Of a stretch of 64,000 bases of DNA, positions 53,183-61,332 are shown piece by piece. Below the pieces are notes generated by a model. It saw only the letters and a list, made by a program, of their open reading frames with translations. It did not search any database and had not been told where the DNA came from. Position numbers and translations under genes: made by a program. The DNA is from Candidatus Omnitrophota bacterium (GTDB taxonomy: Bacteria; Hinthialibacterota; Hinthialibacteria; OLB16): contig JACKFH010000018.1 in assembly GCA_020632575.1 (NCBI GenBank), forward strand, positions 8,743-72,742. The letters are read 5' to 3'. Every line of letters starts with the position of its first letter. The stretch's first letter is position 1.

Positions 53183-55038
53183 GATGCGTTGGCCTCCTTC
53201 ATCAGCGCGGGGAATTCGAGCCAGAGGATTCGGGCGCTTGAGGTAAGATAGCCCAGGGCGCCGTCGTCGCGTCTAAACGGTGCGTAAGAATTCAGTCGCG
53301 AGTCCCCGAAGACGCTGTTAACCGCATCGGGGATGGGGGTCGCGTCGATGTCGGCGAGGCCGAGGAATACCGGTTCGGCGGGGTCGCCGACATCCCAAGC
53401 CCCCAGGGTCATCTCTTGGCTATAAACGAGGAGATATTTCTCCCCGAGAGCGACTTGAAGTGCGATGGGTCTTTTTTTTGCATCTATTGCGGGTTTGGAC
53501 AAGTCGATGAAGTTCTGGTAGAGAGGAATCCGCAACCTTAACGGCAAATCGATCACCGTTTTTTTCGGTTCCATCGGATCGGACATGTCCATCAGGACGA
53601 GTCGAGTATTGTCCTCGATCGGTTTCCCGCCGACCACCGGAATTCTGTTGAAGCCGACAATGAGTCCCGGTCGGACCGCTTCGATTTCGAGATCATCGAA
53701 CCGAGGTCCCGGCGTCCTGCCCGATTCGTCAACGCGGACAATTCCAACCGACTCGCCCCAACGGTGGTCCAGCTCGAATGGTGAACCTTTCCCAAAAAGC
53801 CTTTCCGACCTGAAGTCCTGGCCGACCCAGCGCAGTTCGGATGCCTCGACATCAGTTAGAGTCCCCGTCGATAGATCGAGTTTGTATCTTGGCGGTGAAT
53901 TTTCGTTGTTTTGAATCCTGTCCCGATCGAAAAGATTCACCAGGACAAAACCTTGCTTAAACCGCTGTACGGAAAACCGGAGGTCTGATTCGTCGAGCTT
54001 CCTGACAATTCTGGGTTTTTCGGGATCATTGATCTCAAAAAGCGTTAATCTTTTCTGTCCCTCGTTGATCAGCAATCGATCCTCTGTGAGGAACGCCTGA
54101 CAGAAACCCGTCTTAATGTCGCCGAATAAGTTGACGGAAGATATCGTTTCCAGAGTCCGGCCATTAAATTTACGGCTCCTCAGATGAAGGGATCGTTTAG
54201 ACCCCTTATTCTCCGCCTCAACCGTGAGGAGTCGATCTCCATCCCGGTGGGAGGCGATAATGATGTCCCCGCGTTGACCTCCGAGAAACTCGATATTCGA
54301 GTGACCCTCCCGATAATCGGCGAAGGACGGCGTCAAACATCCGAGAAAAAATATCAGGAAGGCCATCGCTCCCCCGGGGCTCACGGTGAGTGAATGCCGG
54401 AGACTCGATCGATAACAGGTGGAGAGCAGACCAAAGAAGAGGAAAGGCGTCAGAAAGAGGATGAAGAGAGTCCAGAAGGCGCCATTAATTTCGATCCCCT
54501 CCACTCTATCGGAAGAGAAATGAAAGGAGAGATTTTCGAGCGAATAAAACAAAAAACTGACTCCGCCAATGAAAGGGACTGCTCCGAATAGAAAACCCCG
54601 CACCAAGTCTTTGCAGAGAATTGTCACCGAGGCGGTCCAGAAACCTATGTTTAGGAAAAGCGCGACGAAGAAAAACGTTTCATGGCGGTCCATCGACTCG
54701 ATTCCGAGATTCCAGCCCAGAACGCAAACAAGCGAAAGGAGAATGAGGAAGGATACTTTGATCGAAAACACCAGTCTCGGAGAAACCGGTCGGGTTTTCA
54801 AATAGTCCACGGCTCCCGGAAGGTATTCGCTGCCGAAGAGGACCGGGCCGACAAAGAAGGCCAGGATGGTCAAGAAGGTCCCGGTGTAAAATTTGTAGAC
54901 GAGAGTGAGGTAGTTCCCCTGAGTCTCTCCAAAGAAACTTACCAGAAGCGTAAGCGCGAGAATCACCAAGATCCAACGCAAGATCTTGATCTGAGCCCAA
55001 CAGAGAGTCAGCGGCGCGGTAAATGTGGTCGTTGTCAT
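53179..55038 (-). CDS. ABC-2-like permease fused to a large LVIVD-like propeller domain (first copy)
   Basis: About 619 residues from the ATG at 55038, which overlaps the ATPase stop by ATGA; an earlier GTG is in frame but lies inside the ATPase gene. It has the same architecture as the following gene. About seven membrane segments (LRWILVILALTLLVSFFG, PVLFGSEYLPGAVDYLKTRP) are followed by a roughly 370-residue extracytoplasmic domain. Propeller phrases include FEINDPEKPRIVR, LMDMSDPMEPKKTVI and WDVGDPAEPVFLGLA. It ends WLEFPALMKEAN. The two copies arose by tandem duplication and probably form a heterodimeric channel. Confidence 0.75.
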   Translation of the reverse strand: MTTTTFTAPLTLCWAQIKILRWILVILALTLLVSFFGETQGNYLTLVYKFYTGTFLTILAFFVGPVLFGSEYLPGAVDYLKTRPVSPRLVFSIKVSFLILLSLVCVLGWNLGIESMDRHETFFFVALFLNIGFWTASVTILCKDLVRGFLFGAVPFIGGVSFLFYSLENLSFHFSSDRVEGIEINGAFWTLFILFLTPFLFFGLLSTCYRSSLRHSLTVSPGGAMAFLIFFLGCLTPSFADYREGHSNIEFLGGQRGDIIIASHRDGDRLLTVEAENKGSKRSLHLRSRKFNGRTLETISSVNLFGDIKTGFCQAFLTEDRLLINEGQKRLTLFEINDPEKPRIVRKLDESDLRFSVQRFKQGFVLVNLFDRDRIQNNENSPPRYKLDLSTGTLTDVEASELRWVGQDFRSERLFGKGSPFELDHRWGESVGIVRVDESGRTPGPRFDDLEIEAVRPGLIVGFNRIPVVGGKPIEDNTRLVLMDMSDPMEPKKTVIDLPLRLRIPLYQNFIDLSKPAIDAKKRPIALQVALGEKYLLVYSQEMTLGAWDVGDPAEPVFLGLADIDATPIPDAVNSVFGDSRLNSYAPFRRDDGALGYLTSSARILWLEFPALMKEANAS

Positions 55039-55931
55039 TGCGTCTTCCCCCACATCGTGTATTCGGCGAAGACATCCTCGAGTGTCATCTCATGAACTTG
55101 CGGCGTGTGACCAAGGGCTTCTTTGAGGAAAGCGAGGCGTTCTTCATCGAGATCGCGGACGATGAGTTGTTTTTCTTGGCCGACGGTGCGGTTCGCGAGG
55201 ACCCAGTCTTTGGCGATGCCGTTTTCGGAAACCTCTTGGCCGATGTTGAAGACAACTCGTTTCAGGGAGTTGCGGACTTCGTCCTTCTCGCCGACCGTGA
55301 CCAGTCTTCCCCGGGCGAGGATGGCGATCTTTTCGGCGACTCGGTCAACCTCCTCGAGAAGGTGCGAGGAAAGAAAGATCGTGGTCCCCTGGCTGGAGGA
55401 GACATCGATCAGTTTTTCGAGGATGGCGCGTCGGACCATCGGGTCGAGACCGCTGGAGGCCTCGTCCAGGATCAGCAATTCCGGGCGCGGGGCGAGGGCG
55501 CAGAGGAGCGCGAGTTTGGCGACCTGCCCGCGCGAGAGTTCTTTGATCTTTTGGTTGGGATCGAGTTCGAGGTCGACCAGCAATTGCTCGGCGTAGGCGT
55601 TATCCCATTTCTCGAACAGGCCGGCGTTGAACCGGAGCGCCTCGCGGACCTTCATCCATCGGTACATCGAACGATCGTCGGAGACATAGCCCACCCGTTG
55701 GAGAAGCTTTGGGTTTCCTCCGAGTGGATTCTCACCGAGCACTTTCACGTTTCCCTCGGTCGGACGGAGCAGGCCCATCAGAACTCGAATGGTCGTCGTC
55801 TTCCCCGCGCCGTTCTCGCCGAGAAAGCCGAAGATGGTTCCCTCCTCGACTTCGAGGTTGAGGTGTTCCACCGCGGTCAGGCGTCCGAAGCGGAGGGTGA
55901 GGTTTTCGATTTCGATGGCGTGGTTGGGCAT
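55035..55931 (-). CDS. ABC transporter ATP-binding protein
   Basis: 298 residues with all nucleotide-binding motifs: Walker A GENGAGKTT (38-46), Q-loop region GLLRPTEGN, signature LSRGQVAKL, Walker B LLILDEASSGLD and the switch histidine in FLSSHLLEEVD. The C-terminal 80 residues form the extra domain of ABC-2 exporter ATPases. It drives the three permeases encoded downstream. It is separated from the upstream GntR gene by a repeat-filled 372-base gap on the same strand. Its stop overlaps the first permease by ATGA. Confidence 0.9.
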   Translation of the reverse strand: MPNHAIEIENLTLRFGRLTAVEHLNLEVEEGTIFGFLGENGAGKTTTIRVLMGLLRPTEGNVKVLGENPLGGNPKLLQRVGYVSDDRSMYRWMKVREALRFNAGLFEKWDNAYAEQLLVDLELDPNQKIKELSRGQVAKLALLCALAPRPELLILDEASSGLDPMVRRAILEKLIDVSSSQGTTIFLSSHLLEEVDRVAEKIAILARGRLVTVGEKDEVRNSLKRVVFNIGQEVSENGIAKDWVLANRTVGQEKQLIVRDLDEERLAFLKEALGHTPQVHEMTLEDVFAEYTMWGKTQ

Positions 55932-56303
55932 GGTTTCAATCCTTTTTAACCTCTCCCCCTAACCCCCTCTCCACATTGTGGAGAAGGGGAACCGTTCCCC
56001 CTCTCCGTAAAACGGGAAGGGGGCTAGGGGGTGGGGTTTCAAATTCTTCTTCAACACCGCGACAGGTTAAAACCGTGTCGCTACACACATCGAAGTCCGT
56101 TGAAACGGACTCCTCTCCAATCAAGATGGGTGCGAAAAAATTCATGGTTATGTTCCCACCCCAATTGGAGCAGTCCTCTTCAGAGGACTTCGATTTGCGT
56201 AGCCTCGTGTCTTCAGACCGTGGCGGGGTTTGCGTTGTCCGAAAACCTGGTCGTGAGGGATTACCCACAACGAGGCTAAAGCCTCTACTCCATCGGGTGG
56301 GTC
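55932..56303. repeat. Repeat-rich gap between the regulator and the ABC exporter
   Basis: Several hairpin repeats are packed here. A CCCCTCTCC/GGAGAAGGGG-type run lies at about 55951-56036. Two 18-bp dyads of similar form are AGTCCGTTGAAACGGACT (56094-56111) and AGTCCTCTTCAGAGGACT (56172-56189). A GAGGCT/AGCCTC hairpin lies at 56272-56285. They look like debris of dispersed extragenic repeats. I see no gene and no clear promoter for the ATPase gene, so it may depend on the regulator's transcript or on a promoter hidden in the repeats. Confidence 0.65.
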
Positions 56304-56693
56304 TCATCTCCCCTCCTCCAATCGTTCCAATCTTTTTTCGATCAATCTTCGCAATTCCCCCGCGTCCAACCCCAACGCGATCCCCGACGCGAGGAGGTCA
56401 TCGACAAGATTCGTAAACAATGCGTGCCGCTCTCGTTGGGAGACTTGGCCGTTGTCGCTTTCGGAGACGAAGTAACCCATCCCACGCTTGACCGAAACGA
56501 GACCGGAGCGTTCGAGTTCCTGATAGGCTTTGGCGACTGTGTTGGGGTTGACCCGGAGTTCGACCGCGAGGTCGCGGATGCTGGGGATGCGGTCGCCGGG
56601 AACGATCCGTCCGGTGGCGACCGCGAGACGCACCCCATCCATGATCTGGTTGAAGATGGGGACCGGTTTGTTGAGATCGATTTCGATAAACAC
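56304..56693 (-). CDS. GntR-family repressor, YtrA type
   Basis: About 129 residues from the GTG at 56693, which has AGAGG 8 bases upstream; the frame is open to 56729, but that start lies inside the operator. A winged helix-turn-helix comes first (PIFNQIMDGVRLAVATGRIV, then SIRDLAVELRVNPNTVAKAY and GLVSVKRGMGYFV), followed by a short dimerisation tail. YtrA-type regulators lack a large effector domain and typically control adjacent ABC exporters, matching the genes at 50622-55931. A palindrome over its own -10 (56706-56731) indicates autoregulation. Confidence 0.9.
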   Translation of the reverse strand: MFIEIDLNKPVPIFNQIMDGVRLAVATGRIVPGDRIPSIRDLAVELRVNPNTVAKAYQELERSGLVSVKRGMGYFVSESDNGQVSQRERHALFTNLVDDLLASGIALGLDAGELRRLIEKRLERLEEGR

Positions 56694-56705
56694 CGTGTTG
56701 GCCTC

Positions 56706-56731
56706 TAGTGTATGAGTGCAGTAGTACACTA
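56706..56731. promoter_or_regulatory. Probable operator of the GntR/YtrA-type regulator
   Basis: A perfect inverted repeat, TAGTGTA (56706-56712) and TACACTA (56725-56731), with 12 bases between. The right arm coincides with the -10 of the regulator's promoter, so binding would block transcription. Confidence 0.7.
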
Positions 56732-56754
56732 AGACTTTTAAGCAGGGGTGTCAA
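56726..56754 (-). promoter_or_regulatory. Promoter of the GntR regulator
   Basis: On the minus strand a consensus TTGACA (56749-56754), a 17-base spacer and TAGTGT (56726-56731) as -10. The operator covers the -10. Transcription would begin near 56719 and reach the GTG start at 56693. Confidence 0.6.
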
Positions 56755-56887
56755 GGTTTTTTTTGAATCATGGAATTCCGTGGAGGGGATGGAAGGCATG
56801 GAGGGTCTGTCGTTGCGCGGGTGTACAATGATTTTTATCTCGATGAGAATCCAGTGGCGCAAAATTCCGTATCGGATGGATGGTCTT

Positions 56888-58816
56888 ATGAAATTCTTTC
56901 CCTTGTTCTTTTTCGCACTTCTCTTCTCGGCATCGGCTCTTTCCGTATCCACCGCCTGGAGTGAAATCGACTCAGCCACCTCGGAGCCGGAGATCCCGGT
57001 GGCTCGAGTCCAGGAAATCGCTCGGGTTGTGGATCCCGATTTCCGCACCTTCGGACAACCGATCGAGAACCGGGAGTTTTGGGAGAATTTCCTGACCGCT
57101 GAGATTCGTCAGGAGCTGATTCAATCCGCCGAATCGCTCCTCGACCAACCCCTGCCTCCCACCACCGATGAACTCTTCTTGGACTTCAGCCGAACCGGAA
57201 ACCGCACCCGCTGGCAACGAGTTGCGGGACAACGACGGGGGCGTGTCGACACCCTAGCGATCGCTGAATGCCTGGAAAACAAGGGACGATTCCTTCCCGC
57301 GTTCCGTGAGGTGGTCGAGGGCTTGGCCGAGGAGCCAACCTGGGTTTATCCCGCGCATGACAAAAACGAACAGAATTTTCGGGGCGAGGCTGTCACCATC
57401 GATTTAGGATCTTCACGAGTGGCCTGGGAACTGGCGACTGCAGTTGCCCTGCTCGATGGGAAACTCGACCCAGAGACACGCGACCTGGCGATCCGCGAAA
57501 TTCGCCGCCGGGTGGTCGACGCTTTCCGCCTGAAACTGGAAAAGAAGGCTGAGCGTGACTCCTGGTTCGATCGAACCAACAACTGGAATTCGGTCTGTCT
57601 CGCTGGGGTGACCGGCGCGGCCCTCGCCATTGTCGAAGACCCCGAGGACCGAGCCTTCTATATCGCGGCGGCGGAAAAACTCTCCCAAAACTTTCTCGAT
57701 GGTTTCACGCCGGATGGGTATTGTTCGGAGGGGATGTCTTACTGGAACTACGGTTTCGGGCACTACCTTTCCCTGGCCGAACTGGTGTGGCAGAGCACGA
57801 ACGGGGCAGTTGATCTGTTTGATCGGAAGGGGGTCCGCGAGCCCGCGGCATTCGGTTGGAAAGCCGCCATCACCGATCAAGTCTATCCCACATTCTCCGA
57901 CTGCCCGCTGAACTCGAAGCCGGTTGAGCGGTACATGTGGTTCGTGAAACATCGATTCTGTTTTGGGTGGTCGGATTACCAGACGCTATCGCCCGAAGCC
58001 GGTGGAAGAAACCTTCCGGAGAACCTCATGTTCGGGGCTCCCAACTCCGCCTCGAAAACCGAATGCGACTCCCAACAGTCGCCGAAGCAGTCCTACCGGA
58101 CTTGGTTCAATGACGCCGGAGTATTGATCTGCCGTCACGATGAGAGTCGATCGGGCGAGGGCGTGATGTCAGTCGCGATGAAAGGGGGCCACAATGATGA
58201 GCAGCACAACCACAACGATGTCGGTTCTTATCAAATTGTGTTTGACAACCACAACTTCTTGGTGGACCCCGGTAGCGAGGTGTACACCGCCCGGACCTTC
58301 AGTAGTCGAAGGTACGAGAGTCTGGTCTTGAACTCTTACGGTCACCCCGTTCCATTAGTCGCCGGTCAGCTTCAGCAACGTGGACGCAAGGCGCGGGGCG
58401 AGGTCCTCTCGACTGATTTCACAGCAGAGAAGGACACACTTGTTTTGGACATCACCTCGGCCTACGACGTTCCCTCCCTCGAAAAACTCACTCGCACATT
58501 CATCTACGATCGATCAGGTAAAGGATCTTTCACGGTTCGTGATGAAGTTCGATTCAAAGAGCCGACCAAATTCGGGACCGCCCTCATCACCATGTCCGAA
58601 TGGAATCAATCCGGACAGGACGAATTCCTGATCCGTCAGGGAACGAATGCCGTTCGAGTCACCGTCGAATGTCCCGACCAGTGGTCGGTCAAACCGGAAA
58701 CTCTCGAGGAGGATGTCCGAGCGGACCGACTCCCCGATCGAATCGGGCTCAATGTCATCCAGCCGGTGAAGTCGACCGAGATCACGATGCTGATTGAACC
58801 GGTCGTTGAGGAATAG
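56888..58816 (+). CDS. Secreted heparinase II/III-like polysaccharide lyase
   Basis: About 642 residues from the ATG at 56888, which opens a clear signal peptide (MKFFPLFFFALLFSASALS). The ATG at 56876 is an alternative, and the frame is open further up without an SD. An alpha/alpha-barrel comes first (NFLDGFTPDGYCSEGMSYWN, YGFGHYLSLAELVWQSTNGA). A beta-sandwich with the heparinase II/III C-terminal pattern follows (KGGHNDEQHNHNDVGSYQI, FLVDPGSEVYT). The family cleaves uronate-containing glycans by beta-elimination; the substrate cannot be read. It is convergent with the GH95-like gene 17 bases away, giving a compact degradation cluster. Confidence 0.8.
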   Translation: MKFFPLFFFALLFSASALSVSTAWSEIDSATSEPEIPVARVQEIARVVDPDFRTFGQPIENREFWENFLTAEIRQELIQSAESLLDQPLPPTTDELFLDFSRTGNRTRWQRVAGQRRGRVDTLAIAECLENKGRFLPAFREVVEGLAEEPTWVYPAHDKNEQNFRGEAVTIDLGSSRVAWELATAVALLDGKLDPETRDLAIREIRRRVVDAFRLKLEKKAERDSWFDRTNNWNSVCLAGVTGAALAIVEDPEDRAFYIAAAEKLSQNFLDGFTPDGYCSEGMSYWNYGFGHYLSLAELVWQSTNGAVDLFDRKGVREPAAFGWKAAITDQVYPTFSDCPLNSKPVERYMWFVKHRFCFGWSDYQTLSPEAGGRNLPENLMFGAPNSASKTECDSQQSPKQSYRTWFNDAGVLICRHDESRSGEGVMSVAMKGGHNDEQHNHNDVGSYQIVFDNHNFLVDPGSEVYTARTFSSRRYESLVLNSYGHPVPLVAGQLQQRGRKARGEVLSTDFTAEKDTLVLDITSAYDVPSLEKLTRTFIYDRSGKGSFTVRDEVRFKEPTKFGTALITMSEWNQSGQDEFLIRQGTNAVRVTVECPDQWSVKPETLEEDVRADRLPDRIGLNVIQPVKSTEITMLIEPVVEE

Positions 58817-58833
58817 ATCCCCGATTCATCGAT

Positions 58834-61332
58834 TCATTTTTCAGGGATGGCTTTTTCGATCATTCGAAATTCGAGAACCTGGCCGGGTTGGGTGTCAAAC
58901 CGAAGGATTTCATCTTCGACGAGCATTTCGCTTCCCGATTCATCGATCCGTGTCCCTTTCGGCCAGGGTGATTGCAGCCGGAGTTCGGTTCCTTTCTCGC
59001 TCAAAATCTGAACATGCTGAATTTTCCCATCATGAATTGACGCGCTGACAAGAAAAGCGCCTACCGCTCGTAGCGTTTGGAATTCGGCGTTCTGATCGAG
59101 AGGCCAGTTAGGAAAAAGACGCAGGGTTCCATCGTAACTCTGCACCAGACATTCGTTGACCACCGCCGGCAGTGCGAGGTTTTCGAACCAAATGCCCATC
59201 CGTTTCATATAATCGAATTCTGTTTCATCGTTGTACCGTCCCCCTGTCTCGAGGACTGCGTCGTAACACGCGCCATTCGGCAACAAGGCATAACGAACCT
59301 GACGTTTGAACTGATCCAGGTCGAGCAGACCGAGGCGTGCGCCGATCAGGTTGAAAAAGACAATCTCATTGCCCCCCTCGACCCGGGCATTTCGGTACGT
59401 GGCGGCGGCCAGGGAAAGTTCTCTCGGATCGGAACCCAGGCCAATCTCCTCGCAAGGGAAGACATTGAAGAGGCTGGCCGGAACATTGTGAACCTCCTCC
59501 GGATTTTCTCCCGCAACAGCGATGAACACCTTGCCTTCGCGCTCGGAGATGGCGGTGGGGTATTCCGGAAAATGGGCGAGAATCTTTCTCACGGAATCGG
59601 CTAGTTCCTTTTCTGTCTCTTCCAAACCGAGGATCTCGATCGCCTCGAGATATTTTTTGAATACAAACTTGGTGAGAGCCAGGTCCGCTTGCGAGTCGGT
59701 GTTGAATTGACGGAATCCCGGCGTGAATCCATAAACCTCTGGAACCAGGGAAGGGAAGATATGATAATCTGCATCCCCAAATCTCTCGCCTGTCGCCTCG
59801 GGTCGGCTCATGTAGTCGACAAGGAATAACACCGCCTGGCGAATCATGGGTAAAGCGCGATCGCGCAAAAAATTTTCATCTCGGGTGTAATCGTAATGCC
59901 ACCACAGGCTTTGAACCGCCCAGGGGGTGCAATTGACCATGGTCCCCCACGGAGGGACTGGGTAAGGCGAGGTGGTCATTTGAAGTGGGTAAAGAGTGAC
60001 GGGAAACATCGCTCCCCTCATGCCGTAAAAATCACGCGCCCAAGTTTGACCGATCGGCAGCCATTGTTTCTCGAGGGTGTCGACATAGGCCAGATGTTTA
60101 TCGACATGGTTGCTCGAGAAGGCGAGCCAGAAGGGTTGTTGAACGTTGTAGTCCAGGTGGTAATCCCCATGCCAGGCGGTTCCCACATCCCCATACATCC
60201 AATTGGCGAACAGTCCCGGACAATTCACCCCGGGTTTCACCGCGCAGTGATAAAAGAAGTGATTCCAATACCAGATCCGTTCGAGAAATTCATCTTCGAG
60301 AGCGACGCCCGACCGGTTCCAGTAAGCCTTCCAATTCTTTTCGGAACGAGACCAAGCTTCCCGAAAAGCCTCTGGGGTCGGTGTCGGGATTTCGAAGCCA
60401 GTCATTGGAAGGTCGGATGCGAGCCCTTCCTCCAGTGCGAGGCAGGCCAAGAAACTCGGACCCTGTTCGATCGAATAGTTCATTTCATCGATCGGTTTCC
60501 CTAGCGACAACGAGGTCCGCACCCCCGTTCGAAATGCGCGGTTTTTGGGATGAGTGTTTCCCGGTTCGTAATCCTCGGGAATTTGAAAAGGAAGGATTTG
60601 TCGAAACCCAAGTCCATTCTCCGAGGACATGGCACAAACGATGGGTTGAGGAAAATTCTCCTCGGGAGTTTTGGGGTCCGGAACCAGTGCGACTCGAGTG
60701 AAACAAGACGGGGCAAGATCCCCATGTTCATCGACCAACCGGATCCACACCCGGTCGAAATCCATGTCGACGAACGCCTCTAGACGGATCGGTTTTCCTT
60801 GCACCAGGAGATTCACCGTGCACAAGCCATTTTGGATCGAGGTCTGGTGGCCAATCAATTCGACATCGCGACGGTCGAAGGCGAACAAAATGGTCCCGCA
60901 GGGAAAAGGACGCGGATATTCATTCCGGTAACTCGCGCGCATCCGGTGGCGGTAATCGGAGTACCAGTCGTCCTCATCCACGGCATCGAGAGACTCAGGC
61001 ATGGCCAGAATATGGTCATTGAGTTCCTGAAAGGAGCCGACCCCATCCTTGTGTCGCTCATCCAACCGGATGTCCCACACATTGTTATGCCCAAAGCGAA
61101 ACTGAATGGCATCCGGTCTGGTGTTGACCACCACCCCCAGTCCGCCATTCCCCAGGAGGGCCCCCTCGAAGAAATCGACCGCCGGTCGGTCAAAAACAAT
61201 GGGGTGTTCCTTGGCTCGATCGTAGGGGTTGAGCGCAACCGCCGGTCCGATGAGGAAGAGGAGGTGCGGGAGGAAGATGGCGCTCTTGTTTGTCACCCAT
61301 CCCATCGTCCGTTTTGGATTGAATTCAATCAT
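58834..61332 (-). CDS. Secreted GH95-like glycosidase
   Basis: 832 residues with an N-terminal signal (FLPHLLFLIGPAVALNPYD). The start of the mature protein has GALLGNGGLGVVVNTRPD and FGHNNVWDIRLDER, a GH95/GH65-like N-terminal beta-domain pattern. The middle has an alpha/alpha six-hairpin barrel (WMYGDVGTAWHGDYHLDYNV, PWGTMVNCTPWAVQSLWWHY). A C-terminal beta-domain contains LRLFPNWPLDQNAEFQTLRA. GH95 members act on alpha-fucosides or related alpha-galactosides. The start codon directly abuts the stop of the upstream lyase gene (TAGATG), so the two are translated from one message. Confidence 0.75.
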   Translation of the reverse strand: MIEFNPKRTMGWVTNKSAIFLPHLLFLIGPAVALNPYDRAKEHPIVFDRPAVDFFEGALLGNGGLGVVVNTRPDAIQFRFGHNNVWDIRLDERHKDGVGSFQELNDHILAMPESLDAVDEDDWYSDYRHRMRASYRNEYPRPFPCGTILFAFDRRDVELIGHQTSIQNGLCTVNLLVQGKPIRLEAFVDMDFDRVWIRLVDEHGDLAPSCFTRVALVPDPKTPEENFPQPIVCAMSSENGLGFRQILPFQIPEDYEPGNTHPKNRAFRTGVRTSLSLGKPIDEMNYSIEQGPSFLACLALEEGLASDLPMTGFEIPTPTPEAFREAWSRSEKNWKAYWNRSGVALEDEFLERIWYWNHFFYHCAVKPGVNCPGLFANWMYGDVGTAWHGDYHLDYNVQQPFWLAFSSNHVDKHLAYVDTLEKQWLPIGQTWARDFYGMRGAMFPVTLYPLQMTTSPYPVPPWGTMVNCTPWAVQSLWWHYDYTRDENFLRDRALPMIRQAVLFLVDYMSRPEATGERFGDADYHIFPSLVPEVYGFTPGFRQFNTDSQADLALTKFVFKKYLEAIEILGLEETEKELADSVRKILAHFPEYPTAISEREGKVFIAVAGENPEEVHNVPASLFNVFPCEEIGLGSDPRELSLAAATYRNARVEGGNEIVFFNLIGARLGLLDLDQFKRQVRYALLPNGACYDAVLETGGRYNDETEFDYMKRMGIWFENLALPAVVNECLVQSYDGTLRLFPNWPLDQNAEFQTLRAVGAFLVSASIHDGKIQHVQILSEKGTELRLQSPWPKGTRIDESGSEMLVEDEILRFDTQPGQVLEFRMIEKAIPEK

